Shown in pieces: positions 1 through 7,515 of a DNA stretch of 20,340 nucleotides; the first letter of the stretch is position 1, and each line of letters begins with the position of its first letter. The notes beneath the pieces were generated by a model. It saw only the letters and a list, made by a program, of their open reading frames with translations. It was not told the origin of the DNA and made no database searches. Made by a program: the position numbers and the translations under genes. This DNA is from an uncultured Lachnospiraceae bacterium. GTDB taxonomy: Bacteria > Bacillota > Clostridia > Lachnospirales > Lachnospiraceae. The DNA lies in NCBI GenBank assembly GCA_910577735.1, contig CAJTOO010000039.1, forward strand, positions 1 to 20,340, written 5' to 3'.

Positions 1-64
1 ATAGTGTGGTGCTGGCGGTCTATCTCTTGTTTTCGGTTGCTTGCTTCTTTACCGTGCACGAGCA

Positions 65-94
65 TTGTCAAAAGAATTCAAGTGTGATACACTT
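65..94 (+). promoter_or_regulatory. Promoter of the hyd maturation block with an overlapping palindrome
   Basis: TTGTCA (65-70) and TACACT (88-93) are separated by 17 bp, and a TG at 85-86 makes it an extended -10. The -10 lies inside a perfect 6-bp-arm palindrome AAGTGT-GAT-ACACTT (80-94), which could be an operator for an unidentified repressor. It lies about 140 bp upstream of the first small coding frame. The promoter call comes from consensus matching only. The first 64 bases hold no recognisable gene; they may contain the tail of an upstream gene, but I could not identify it. Confidence 0.55.
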
Positions 95-231
95 TCGATA
101 TATTATAGAGATTTGTTGTTTTGATAAAAAGTTTAAAAGATTTGCAGTCCGACGTCAAAAACAGGGTTTAAAACGAAAGAACAGCAGAAGTTATATGTCA
201 TCCGTTGTTTTGGAAGAAAGGCGGTGGAACG

Positions 232-357
232 GTGCAGAACAGAGCAGCTACCCTGAACATCATTGTGGAAAATACAGATTCCGTGGAAAAATTGAATGCC
301 CTGCCGAAAACCTTTTCCGGTGCGGTCGGTGAATGGCCGGATGAGGAAGTGCAATGA
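232..357 (+). pseudogene. Remnant of TM1266-like iron-only hydrogenase system regulator
   Basis: This is a 41-codon frame starting with GTG behind a purine-rich GGAAGAAAGGCGG stretch. The N-terminal half (RAATLNIIVENTDSVEKLNA) matches the start of the small ACT-like TM1266 family of hydrogenase-system regulators, which are about 80 residues and commonly precede hydE/hydG/hydF. Here the central part of the family (the IIGRMGIPY region and following strand) is absent. The short tail SGAVGEWPDEEV vaguely resembles the family's C-terminal SGKLGxLPG segment, so an internal deletion is the simplest reading. The stop overlaps the hydE start (ATGA, 354-357), so translating it could still couple to hydE. 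It could be a short functional leader peptide rather than a dead gene. Family assignment is from memory of the motif. Confidence 0.55.
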
Positions 358-1391
358 GGGGGCTGCTTGATAAACTGGCAGAAGGCTGTGAGCTGACAGA
401 GCAGGAGTGGAAGTTTTTGATCGCAGGTTCATACGACAGAAATCTGCTCTATGCAAGGGCTGATGAAGTGCGCCGTAAGCATTATGGAACGAACGTCTAT
501 ATCCGGGGATTGATTGAAATTACCAGCTATTGCAGAAACGACTGCTTCTACTGCGGCATAAGATGCAGCAATACCAAGGCCAGACGGTATCGTTTATCAG
601 AGGAGGAGATACTGGCCTGTTGTGACAGTGGGTATCAGCTGGGCTTTCGCACCTTTGTGTTACAGGGTGGTGAGGATGCTTTTTTTACCACAGAACGGGT
701 GGCACAGATCGTTACGGCTGTGAAAGAAAAATATCCGGATTGTGCGGTAACGCTTTCTCTGGGAGAACGGGAGAGAGCGGTCTATGAAGCATGGTATCAG
801 GCAGGGGCGGATCGATATCTGCTGCGGCATGAGACGGCATCCAAAGAGCATTATGAGAAGATACATCCGCAGGAACTGCGCTATGAGCATAGAATACAAT
901 GCCTGCAGGATTTAAAACAGATTGGATATCAGACTGGCTGCGGATTCATGGTGGGATCGCCATATCAGAGTACGGAGGCGTTGCTTGCAGACATGCAGTT
1001 TCTGCGGAAGTTTCAGCCTCATATGGTGGGCATCGGGCCCTTCATTCCTCATCATGATACACCCTTTCGGGAATGCGCACAGGGAAGTCTGACACAGACT
1101 CTTACCATGGTGGCACTCACCAGACTTTTGCTGCCAGGAACATTGCTTCCCGCCACCACAGCGTTGGGGACGATACACCCGGAAGGCAGGGAACTGGGGC
1201 TTAAGGCGGGCGCCAATGTGGTCATGCCCAACCTCTCGCCGGCAGCGGTGCGCAGCCAATATTCTCTCTACGATAGGAAAGCCTGCACGGGGGATGAGGC
1301 GGCAGAAGGACTTGAAAGCCTGAAGCGGCGTGTGGAGGCCGCCGGATATCAGGTGGTGACTGACAGGGGCGACAGCCGTTTGGGACAGTGA
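354..1391 (+). CDS. hydE: [FeFe]-hydrogenase H-cluster radical SAM maturase HydE
   Basis: 345 residues, the usual length for HydE. It is a radical S-adenosylmethionine enzyme that helps assemble the diiron subcluster of [FeFe]-hydrogenase in the cytoplasm. The CX3CX2C cluster motif is visible as CRNDCFYCGIR (C60, C64, C67), followed by the GGED motif near residue 105. The optional second C-terminal iron-sulfur site of some HydE proteins is not apparent: only one cysteine occurs in the last part (KACTGDEAAE). The ATG overlaps the stop of the upstream regulator remnant, suggesting coupled translation. It heads the series hydE-hydG-hydF, which supports the assignment over the related biotin synthase or PylB proteins. 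Confidence 0.93.
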   Translation: MRGLLDKLAEGCELTEQEWKFLIAGSYDRNLLYARADEVRRKHYGTNVYIRGLIEITSYCRNDCFYCGIRCSNTKARRYRLSEEEILACCDSGYQLGFRTFVLQGGEDAFFTTERVAQIVTAVKEKYPDCAVTLSLGERERAVYEAWYQAGADRYLLRHETASKEHYEKIHPQELRYEHRIQCLQDLKQIGYQTGCGFMVGSPYQSTEALLADMQFLRKFQPHMVGIGPFIPHHDTPFRECAQGSLTQTLTMVALTRLLLPGTLLPATTALGTIHPEGRELGLKAGANVVMPNLSPAAVRSQYSLYDRKACTGDEAAEGLESLKRRVEAAGYQVVTDRGDSRLGQ

Positions 1392-1468
1392 TGTAGAGAG
1401 CGGGTCTTCAGGATTGCGGCAGAGAGAGTATAGTTTCAGTATTGCAGAAGAAAGAAGGTATGGCAGTT

Positions 1469-2908
1469 ATGTACGATCCCAAATCATTGTGTGCAGATGA
1501 ATTTATTGATCATGAGGAGATTCTGGCAACACTTGCTTATGCGGAAGAGAACAGGAATAATAAAGAGCTGATTGCACAGATTCTGGATAAGGCAAAGCCC
1601 CTCCGGGAGGGAAATTCTACCGTTTGTGCGGGGCTGACGCACAGAGAGGCATCTGTGCTGCTCGCCTGTGAGGATCCGGAGATTCTTGATAAGATGTATG
1701 CACTGGCAGAAGAGATTAAACTGGCTTATTACGGGAACAGAATCGTCATCTTCGCACCGCTTTATCTGTCCAATTATTGTATCAATGGCTGTGTCTACTG
1801 TCCCTATCATATCAAAAATAAAAACATTCCGCGAAAGAAGCTGACCCAGGAAGAAGTCAGGCAGGAAGTCATTGCCTTACAGGATATGGGACATAAGCGG
1901 CTTGCCATAGAAGCGGGGGAAGATCCGCAGAACAATCCGATTGCATACATTCTGGAATGCATTAAGACCATATATTCCATTCAGCATAAAAACGGTGCCA
2001 TTCGCAGAGTCAATGTGAACATTGCAGCCACAACGGTGGAAGAGTATCGCATGTTGAAAGAGGCCGGAATCGGCACTTATATTCTGTTCCAGGAGACCTA
2101 TCATAAGGAGAGCTATCTGAAACTGCATCCCACTGGGCCAAAACATGATTATAACTATCATACCGAGGCTATGGACCGCGCCATGGAAGGCGGTATCGAT
2201 GATGTGGGGCTGGGTGTTTTGTTTGGTCTGGAATTATATAAGTATGAGTTTGCGGGACTTCTCATGCACGCAGAACATTTGGAGGCCGTGCACGGAGTGG
2301 GGCCGCACACCATCAGCGTGCCAAGGATTAAACATGCGGATGACATTGATCCTTCCGCCTTTGATAACGGCATCAGTGACGAGATTTTTGCAAAGCTCTG
2401 TGCGCTGATTCGGATTGCAGTGCCTTACACGGGAATGATTATTTCCACCAGGGAAAGCCAGGCAGTGCGGGAAAAGGTAATTCGTCTGGGCGTGTCTCAG
2501 ATTTCCGGCGCATCCAGAACATCCGTGGGCGGTTATGCGCAGACACAGCGGCCCACGGAAACGGAGCAGTTTGACGTGTCAGATCAGCGGACGTTGGATG
2601 AGGTTATCAAATGGCTGATGGAATTGGGATATCTTCCTTCTTTCTGTACAGCCTGTTACAGAGAGGGCAGGACCGGTGACCGATTCATGAGTCTGTGCAA
2701 GACCGGGCAGATTCAGAACTGTTGTCATCCCAATGCGCTGATGACTTTGAAGGAATATCTGATGGATTATGCATCGGAGGAGACGAGAGTGATCGGGGAA
2801 GCTCTGATAGAGGCGCAGCTGGCCAATATTCCGAAAGAACAGGTGCGTGAGATTGCGAAGGAGCATTTGCAAAAGATCGGGGAAGGGGTCAGGGATTTTC
2901 GCTTCTAG
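1469..2908 (+). CDS. hydG: [FeFe]-hydrogenase H-cluster radical SAM maturase HydG
   Basis: 479 residues from the chosen start. HydG cleaves tyrosine to provide the CO and cyanide ligands of the H-cluster. The radical SAM motif is CINGCVYC (C104, C108, C111). The C-terminal auxiliary cluster motif CX2CX22C is present as CTAC at 393-396 plus C419. I chose ATG 1469 (MYDPKSL, as in other HydG proteins) because the AAGAAGG ribosome binding site lies 10 nt upstream; ATG 1460 and TTG 1442 are in frame, but 1460 is too close to that site. The 77-bp gap after hydE has no terminator, so the two are probably co-transcribed. Confidence 0.94.
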   Translation: MYDPKSLCADEFIDHEEILATLAYAEENRNNKELIAQILDKAKPLREGNSTVCAGLTHREASVLLACEDPEILDKMYALAEEIKLAYYGNRIVIFAPLYLSNYCINGCVYCPYHIKNKNIPRKKLTQEEVRQEVIALQDMGHKRLAIEAGEDPQNNPIAYILECIKTIYSIQHKNGAIRRVNVNIAATTVEEYRMLKEAGIGTYILFQETYHKESYLKLHPTGPKHDYNYHTEAMDRAMEGGIDDVGLGVLFGLELYKYEFAGLLMHAEHLEAVHGVGPHTISVPRIKHADDIDPSAFDNGISDEIFAKLCALIRIAVPYTGMIISTRESQAVREKVIRLGVSQISGASRTSVGGYAQTQRPTETEQFDVSDQRTLDEVIKWLMELGYLPSFCTACYREGRTGDRFMSLCKTGQIQNCCHPNALMTLKEYLMDYASEETRVIGEALIEAQLANIPKEQVREIAKEHLQKIGEGVRDFRF

Positions 2909-2915
2909 GGGTGTA

Positions 2916-2976
2916 TTGTCAAAGGCAGACTCGCACCGATATAGTATGTGCGAATCTGAGCAGGATGTGGTAAAAT
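2916..2976 (+). promoter_or_regulatory. Promoter(s) of hydF with inverted repeat around the -10
   Basis: TTGTCA (2916-2921) and TATAGT (2940-2945) are spaced by 18 bp. The -10 lies in the 11-bp centre of an inverted repeat whose arms, 2926-2936 (CAGACTCGCAC) and 2948-2958 (GTGCGAATCTG), match at 10 of 11 positions. A second possible extended -10 (TGG TAAAAT, 2968-2976) lies just downstream without a clear -35. No T-run follows the repeat, so an operator is more likely than a terminator. Inferred from consensus matches only. Confidence 0.5.
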
Positions 2977-3015
2977 AGACGCAGAAATAAATGAAATCAG
3001 AAAGGCTGGAATGGT

Positions 3016-4257
3016 ATGGGGATGAATGGTACGCCTTCTGGTGAGCGGGTGCATATCGGCTTCTTTGGCAGAAGGAATGTGGGGAAATCCAGTCTGGTGA
3101 ACGCTGTCACGGGGCAGGATCTTTCCGTGGTGTCCGATGTCATGGGAACCACTACCGACCCGGTATATAAGGCCATGGAACTTCTGCCCATGGGGCCGGT
3201 TATGGTGATTGATACGCCAGGGTTTGATGATGAGGGCAGTCTGGGGGAACTTCGGATGCAGAAGACCAGGCAGATACTTCATAAGACGGATGTGGCGGTA
3301 TTGGTGGTGGATGTTCAGGCGGGGATTACACCGTGCGACATGCAGCTGCTTGGGTTGTTCAGGGAGAAAGAGATTCCCTGTCTTGTGGCGGTGAATAAAT
3401 GTGACCTTGTGAAAAGAGCAGGTCAGACCATAGAGGCGCCGGATGTGATTTCCCGCGAGGGGTGGCATCCGATTTATGTGAGTGCGGTCCGTATGGAGAA
3501 TATTCAGACATTAAAGGAAAGTATTGCATCCATGTCGGTCTTGGAAGATAAGCCCCGCAGATTAGCTGCGGATCTGATACGTCCATTGGATATGGTCATA
3601 TTGGTGGTGCCCATCGACTCGTCGGCGCCGAAAGGCAGATTGATCCTGCCCCAGCAGCAGACCATTCGGGACATTCTGGAAGCGGGGGCTTCGTCCCTGG
3701 TGGTGCGTGAGAGCGAACTGGAAGATGTTTTAGGCAGTTTAGGGCGCAGACCGGACATGGTGATTACGGACAGTCAGGTATTTGAAGAGGCGGCGGCGGT
3801 GGTGCCTTCCGATATTCCGCTGACATCTTTTTCCATTCTGATGGCGCGCTATAAGGGACTGCTTGAGACCGCGGTGCGGGGTGTGACGGCTATAGACAGG
3901 CTGCAGGATGGGGACAGGGTTTTGGTTGCAGAAGGATGCACTCATCACAGGCAGTGCGAGGACATTGGCACGGTGAAGATTCCCCGCCTTTTACAAAAAT
4001 TTACCGGTAAAGAATTGCTTATCGAAACTTCTTCCGGCATGGGATTTCCGGAAGATTTATCTTCCTGTGCGCTTGTGATTCACTGTGGGGGTTGTATGCT
4101 CAATGAGCGGGAAGTGCGGTGGCGGATGAAGCGCGCGTCGCAGGACGGGGTGCCGATCACGAATTATGGGATTGCCATTGCGCATATGAAGGGAATCCTT
4201 GCGAGGAGTATCGAAATCTTTCCGGATGTGAAAAAGTTGTTGAGAGAGGAAAAATAA
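3016..4257 (+). CDS. hydF: [FeFe]-hydrogenase H-cluster maturation GTPase HydF
   Basis: 413 residues, typical for HydF, the GTPase and scaffold that receives the diiron subcluster from HydE and HydG and transfers it to the hydrogenase. The N-terminal GTPase domain shows the P-loop GRRNVGKSS (18-26), a G2 threonine in GTTTDP (44-49), DTPG (66-69) and NKCD (127-130). The C-terminal cluster domain shows CTH (308-310) and HCGGC (356-360), the conserved CxH...HCxxC ligands. ATG 3016 is preceded by AGAAAGG at 2999-3005 with 10-nt spacing and gives the family-typical beginning MGMNGTPSGERVHIG. The next gene starts immediately after its stop codon. Confidence 0.95.
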   Translation: MGMNGTPSGERVHIGFFGRRNVGKSSLVNAVTGQDLSVVSDVMGTTTDPVYKAMELLPMGPVMVIDTPGFDDEGSLGELRMQKTRQILHKTDVAVLVVDVQAGITPCDMQLLGLFREKEIPCLVAVNKCDLVKRAGQTIEAPDVISREGWHPIYVSAVRMENIQTLKESIASMSVLEDKPRRLAADLIRPLDMVILVVPIDSSAPKGRLILPQQQTIRDILEAGASSLVVRESELEDVLGSLGRRPDMVITDSQVFEEAAAVVPSDIPLTSFSILMARYKGLLETAVRGVTAIDRLQDGDRVLVAEGCTHHRQCEDIGTVKIPRLLQKFTGKELLIETSSGMGFPEDLSSCALVIHCGGCMLNEREVRWRMKRASQDGVPITNYGIAIAHMKGILARSIEIFPDVKKLLREEK

Positions 4258-4962
4258 GTGTATACATTTGAGAGCAGAGTGCGGTATAGTGAGGTAGGAG
4301 AAGATGGAAGAATGACGCTGCAGTCGCTTCTGGATTATTTTCAGGATTGTTCTACCTTTCATTCCGAAGATATAGGACTTGGCGTGGACTATTTCAGGCA
4401 GATTCATCAGGTGTGGCTTCTGTCTGCGTGGCAGATCTGTGTAAACAGGTATCCGAAGGTGTATGAGCAGATTGTGATTGGGACAGCGCCCTATGATTTT
4501 CGCGGATTTATAGGCTGCCGTAACTTTGAAATGAAGACGAAGGAGGGGGAAGTACTGGCTTATGCCAACTCCATCTGGAGTCTGATGGACACGGAGAAGA
4601 TGGTGCCGGTCAAACCCAATGAGAAGATGCTGGCAGGCTATGTGCTGGAAGAAAAGTATCCCATGGCGTATGCACCCCGTAAGATTGCGGTGCCAAAAGA
4701 TGGCGCGGAAGAAGAGCCCTTTACGGTGAAACCGCATCATCTGGACACCAATCATCATGTGAACAACGGACAGTATGTGCGCATGGCGATGGATTATGTG
4801 CAGGAGAAGTTCGAGGTCAGGCAGCTTCGTGTGGAATATAAGATGCAGGCTCTGCTGGGAGATATAATATATCCGGTGGTGTGCGGCGGAGAGGGAACGT
4901 ATGTGGTATCTCTTAACAATGAGGATGAGAAACCATATTGTATTGTAGAGATAAAGAAGTGA
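4258..4962 (+). CDS. Acyl-ACP thioesterase (double hotdog, FatA/FatB-like)
   Basis: 234 residues, the size of bacterial acyl-ACP thioesterases, which hydrolyse acyl-acyl carrier protein to release free fatty acids. The N-terminal hotdog begins with FESRVRYSEVGEDGRMTLQSLL and carries LQSLLDYFQDCSTFHSEDIG. The catalytic helix of the second hotdog is HLDTNHHVNNGQYV (161-174), with D163, N165 and H167 as the conserved Asp/Asn/His set. The GTG start directly follows the hydF stop TAA, and GAGAGAGG in the end of hydF serves as ribosome binding site, so it is translationally linked to hydF. No metabolic reason for this linkage is obvious. The acyl chain length preferred cannot be read from the sequence. 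Confidence 0.88.
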   Translation: MYTFESRVRYSEVGEDGRMTLQSLLDYFQDCSTFHSEDIGLGVDYFRQIHQVWLLSAWQICVNRYPKVYEQIVIGTAPYDFRGFIGCRNFEMKTKEGEVLAYANSIWSLMDTEKMVPVKPNEKMLAGYVLEEKYPMAYAPRKIAVPKDGAEEEPFTVKPHHLDTNHHVNNGQYVRMAMDYVQEKFEVRQLRVEYKMQALLGDIIYPVVCGGEGTYVVSLNNEDEKPYCIVEIKK

Positions 4963-5029
4963 ACGTTAAGAAACATCAGGATGGTGGAGTATACGGTTTG
5001 AGAACGGTGAATGGGTTCAGAAATGTGAG

Positions 5030-5099
5030 GGAACGTTGACGGGTTGTCAAGTGATAGGCACCAATTTGAGAGAGTGCTGTTGTGCCCTGTAAGCGTTCC
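5030..5099 (+). other. Possible structured leader upstream of cvfB
   Basis: Within the 151-bp gap before cvfB, nested complementary arms are visible: GGAACG (5030-5035) with CGTTCC (5094-5099), and inside them GGCAC (5057-5061) with GTGCC (5082-5086). There is no T-run after it and the ribosome binding site starts about 8 nt later, so it would lie in the mRNA leader. No convincing promoter is seen in the gap. The structure is not thermodynamically evaluated. Confidence 0.3.
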
Positions 5100-5113
5100 G
5101 GAATAGGAGTAAC

Positions 5114-5947
5114 ATGATTCGATTAGGAGAAATACAGACCTTACAGGTTGTGAAGAAAGTGGAGTTCGGCGTTTATCTGGGAGATGGCCATAATAAAGAA
5201 GAGAGAGTGCTTCTTCCGAAAAAGCAGGTGCCGGAAGGAACTCAGACAGGCGATGAGATGGAGGTCTTTGTCTACCGGGATTCCAAGGACAGACTGATTG
5301 CCACCACCAATATGCCTAAAATCACGCTTGGCGGCGTGTCAAGGCTTAAGGTGGCCCAGGTGGGTAAAATCGGCGCTTTTCTGGACTGGGGACTTGAGAA
5401 GGATTTGCTTTTGCCTTTTAAGGAGCAGACGAAAAGAGTGTCAGCGGGGGAAGAATGCCTGGCGGCACTTTATATCGATAAGAGCAACAGGCTCTGTGCT
5501 ACCATGAATGTGTATCCTTATCTGGATACGGACAGCCCCTATGGCAAAGATGATAGAGTGACAGGTGAAGTCTATGAGATTAGCCGGAATTTTGGGGCTT
5601 TTGTGGCTGTGGATGACAGATACTCTGCCCTGATTCCCAAGCAGGAGCTGTATGGGGCCGTAGAAGTAGGGGATACTGTAAATGCACGCGTAACGGAAGT
5701 GAAGGAAGACGGCAAACTGAATCTTAGTATCCGGGAAAAAGCATACTTACAGATTGGGCAGGATGCACAGAGGATTTTGGAGATTATTGACAGCTTTGAC
5801 GGAGCGCTGCCTTTTAATGACAAGGCATCGCCGGAGGTGATCCGCAGGGAAACGCAGATGAGTAAGAATGAATTCAAACGTGCGGTGGGACATCTGCTTA
5901 AGGCCGGGAAGATAACGATAACGGAGAAAGCAATCAGACGCAATTAG
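5114..5947 (+). CDS. cvfB: S1-domain RNA-binding protein CvfB (YitL family)
   Basis: 277 residues, matching CvfB/YitL, a cytoplasmic RNA-binding protein first linked to virulence regulation in Staphylococcus. It shows an N-terminal S1-like domain (MIRLGEIQTLQVVKKVEFGVYL), a second one near residue 75 (VSRLKVAQVGKIGAFLDWG) and a third near 145 (VTGEVYEISRNFGAFVAVDD). The C-terminal winged helix is represented by MSKNEFKRAVGHLLKAGKI. The ATG has GGAATAGGAG upstream. The family is known for RNA binding, but its exact role in clostridia is unclear. Only 17 bp separate its stop from the first possible start of the next gene. Confidence 0.9.
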   Translation: MIRLGEIQTLQVVKKVEFGVYLGDGHNKEERVLLPKKQVPEGTQTGDEMEVFVYRDSKDRLIATTNMPKITLGGVSRLKVAQVGKIGAFLDWGLEKDLLLPFKEQTKRVSAGEECLAALYIDKSNRLCATMNVYPYLDTDSPYGKDDRVTGEVYEISRNFGAFVAVDDRYSALIPKQELYGAVEVGDTVNARVTEVKEDGKLNLSIREKAYLQIGQDAQRILEIIDSFDGALPFNDKASPEVIRRETQMSKNEFKRAVGHLLKAGKITITEKAIRRN

Positions 5948-6003
5948 GTAGTAGAGATACCTATGTGAAAAAGAGAAATTTCAGGTCGAAAATGGGGTGC
6001 TTC

Positions 6004-6924
6004 ATGAAAAGTAAAAAGGCAAACTGGTTGTTTCTGGTCATTATATTAGTTCATATAGCGGTTGTGACTCTGCTTGTCAGGGCAGGGGACAGGATTACAT
6101 TGGACATCATTACGAATTGTCTGGTGAGTGAAGGGATTATCCTTGCACCGGCGATTCTCTTCCTTTTGCCCACCAAGAGCCGCATGAATGAAGTGCTGGG
6201 ATTTCACAGGATACGGATATCCACTTTTTTCATGATCTTTCTTTTTACAGTATTGATCATGCCTCTTGTGACGGTATTAAACGCTTTGTCCATGTTTTTT
6301 ACGGACAATGCTGTGGCCGCCATGCAGGGAGACATTCTGGGAGTATCCTTCCCTGTCATGTGGCTTCTGATGGGAGTCTACGGGCCTTTTTGCGAGGAGT
6401 TTGTATTTCGGGGTGCAATATATGGGGGATATAAGAAGTCCGGCGGCGTAGTGGGGGCAATCCTGTTATCTTCCCTGGCATTCGGACTGATGCACATGAA
6501 TTTTAACCAGGCGATTTATGCCTTTGTGATTGGTATCCTGCTTTCTATGTTGGTGGAGGCTACCGGCAGTCTGTGGGCATCCGTATTCTGCCATATGATT
6601 TTTAACTCTTTTTCGGTCTGCATGATGTTCCTTTCCGATTGGATGATGAACACATTTTACGGCGGGATGATGTCGGATGTGCAGGCGGAGATTACCAATG
6701 TGGAATTGATGGCGGCTCTGAGTGTATATCTGGTGATCGCAGCGGTCACCACGCCCATTGCAATCTGTGTGCTGGCCTGGATGGTGAAGAACGAAAAGAG
6801 GGTGGAAATCGTCAAAAATCTCCGCGCACAGAGAGCGCAGCAGGGGGAATATCTGATCAGTATTCCTTTTATTATAGCTGTTGTGCTGTGCCTGGGATTT
6901 ATGAGCCTGGAATTTATACTGTAA
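6004..6924 (+). CDS. CPBP (CAAX/Abi) family intramembrane metalloprotease
   Basis: 306 residues with multiple membrane segments (about residues 8-25, 43-56, 72-95, 115-129, 147-163, 168-186 and later). All three family motifs are present: EExxxR (E131, E132, R136), FxxxH (F160, H164) and HxxxN (H197, N201), so a metal-binding intramembrane protease is expected. Substrates of bacterial members are mostly unknown; some act in bacteriocin immunity or protein maturation. I chose ATG 6004 because GGGGTG lies 4 nt upstream and the hydrophobic N-terminus follows; an in-frame GTG at 5965 would add 13 residues but has a weak binding site. It is probably co-transcribed with cvfB. Confidence 0.85.
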   Translation: MKSKKANWLFLVIILVHIAVVTLLVRAGDRITLDIITNCLVSEGIILAPAILFLLPTKSRMNEVLGFHRIRISTFFMIFLFTVLIMPLVTVLNALSMFFTDNAVAAMQGDILGVSFPVMWLLMGVYGPFCEEFVFRGAIYGGYKKSGGVVGAILLSSLAFGLMHMNFNQAIYAFVIGILLSMLVEATGSLWASVFCHMIFNSFSVCMMFLSDWMMNTFYGGMMSDVQAEITNVELMAALSVYLVIAAVTTPIAICVLAWMVKNEKRVEIVKNLRAQRAQQGEYLISIPFIIAVVLCLGFMSLEFIL

Positions 6925-6955
6925 AAGAAAGAGCGAAGACAGATATATTTGCACG

Positions 6956-6986
6956 AAAAAGGAACCGACGTTGCCGGTTCCCTTTT
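6956..6986. terminator. Bidirectional rho-independent terminator
   Basis: GGAACCG (6961-6967) pairs with CGGTTCC (6975-6981) across a 7-nt loop. The stem is preceded by AAAAA and followed by C-TTTT, so it can end transcription in both directions. It sits between the protease gene on the plus strand and the yjfB-like gene on the minus strand, which converge here. Confidence 0.85.
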
Positions 6987-6997
6987 GTGTTATCCCT

Positions 6998-7189
6998 TTA
7001 TACCGTCATATCAAAGTTAGCTCCGATATGGGGGTTGACGGACAACTCCATAGCAGCGGCGTCCATCATTCCTACGATCTGTGCTCCTGTGGAGGAAGCC
7101 TGATCCAAGGATTTACTCAACATAGCAACACCATAGGCGCTGCTTGTCTGTGCAGCGGACATAGCCATAGACAATCCTGCAATATCCAT
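6998..7189 (-). CDS. YjfB-family putative motility protein
   Basis: 63 residues on the minus strand. The N-terminus MDIAGLSMAMSAAQTSSAYG and the C-terminal SVNPHIGANFDMTV agree with the small YjfB family (Pfam 'putative motility protein'), whose members are about 60 residues and carry MDIAALSMxMSQ and SVxPHLGxxxD motifs. The molecular function is unknown; the name comes from association with motility regulons. The start has an excellent GAGGTGAT binding site upstream. It is a single-gene unit ending at the shared terminator. The methyl-accepting chemotaxis protein further on in this window fits a motile host. Confidence 0.85.
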   Translation of the reverse strand: MDIAGLSMAMSAAQTSSAYGVAMLSKSLDQASSTGAQIVGMMDAAAMELSVNPHIGANFDMTV

Positions 7190-7227
7190 AAGATCACCTC
7201 GCTTTTCTGCATACTATTGCCGTGATT

Positions 7228-7256
7228 AGTATAGCACATTCTCTTGCCAAAGGCGA
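7228..7256 (-). promoter_or_regulatory. Promoter of the yjfB-like gene (extended -10)
   Basis: Read on the minus strand, TATACT (7228-7233) is preceded by TGC, giving an extended -10; the hexamer 17 bp further up is TCGCCT, a weak -35. It lies about 40 bp above the start codon. A flagellar sigma-D promoter (TAAA-N15-GCCGATAT) was looked for and not found. Confidence 0.55.
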
Positions 7257-7292
7257 GATTTTTCAGATGATATTTTAGAAAAATCATGGCTG

Positions 7293-7442
7293 TTTACAAG
7301 GGCAGAATTTTTTGTATAAATTGTATAAAGGTTAAAAATGGGAAAAATCATTGATTTCTTTAAAAAATACACAAAAAAGACATGATTAAAGGTAGATTTT
7401 TTTGTAAATATAGATTAAAATAGAATCTGGATTCTATTTTTT
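7293..7442 (+). ncRNA. Possible small RNA unit: promoter plus terminator without a coding frame
   Basis: A good sigma-A promoter is visible: TTTACA (7293-7298), 16 bp, TATAAA (7315-7320); TTGTATAAA is tandemly repeated (7312-7320 and 7321-7329). About 90 bp later is a perfect 11-bp-arm palindrome AAAATAGAATC (7417-7427) / GATTCTATTTT (7430-7440) ending in six T residues, which resembles a low-GC terminator. No reading frame of note lies between. A short RNA of about 110 nt could be produced, but the whole stretch is AT-rich and chance matches are likely. It falls within the 414-bp gap 7190-7603. Confidence 0.3.
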
Positions 7443-7476
7443 GTTCAAAAAAGAAGGGCGGATACTTTGTGTAAAT

Positions 7477-7485
7477 TGCTATAGT
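7477..7485 (+). promoter_or_regulatory. Extended -10 element upstream of the CdaR-type gene
   Basis: TGC followed by TATAGT (7480-7485) forms an extended -10 about 120 bp above the start codon. No -35 match is seen at 15-18 bp. A similar TTGCTATATA occurs near 7575, closer to the gene. Between them lies the hairpin listed separately. Consensus-based. Confidence 0.4.
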
Positions 7486-7515
7486 TAACGATATTAGAAA
7501 TTATGCATTTGGTTC

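Noticed and set aside
6..332. 108-codon plus-strand open frame at the window start
   Set aside because: It crosses a promoter and lies in a different frame from the regulator remnant; the composition looks non-coding. It could contain the tail of an upstream gene in its first bases, but nothing supports this.
4057..4758. 233-codon minus-strand open frame opposite hydF and the thioesterase
   Set aside because: It spans two well-identified genes on the other strand and has no family motifs.
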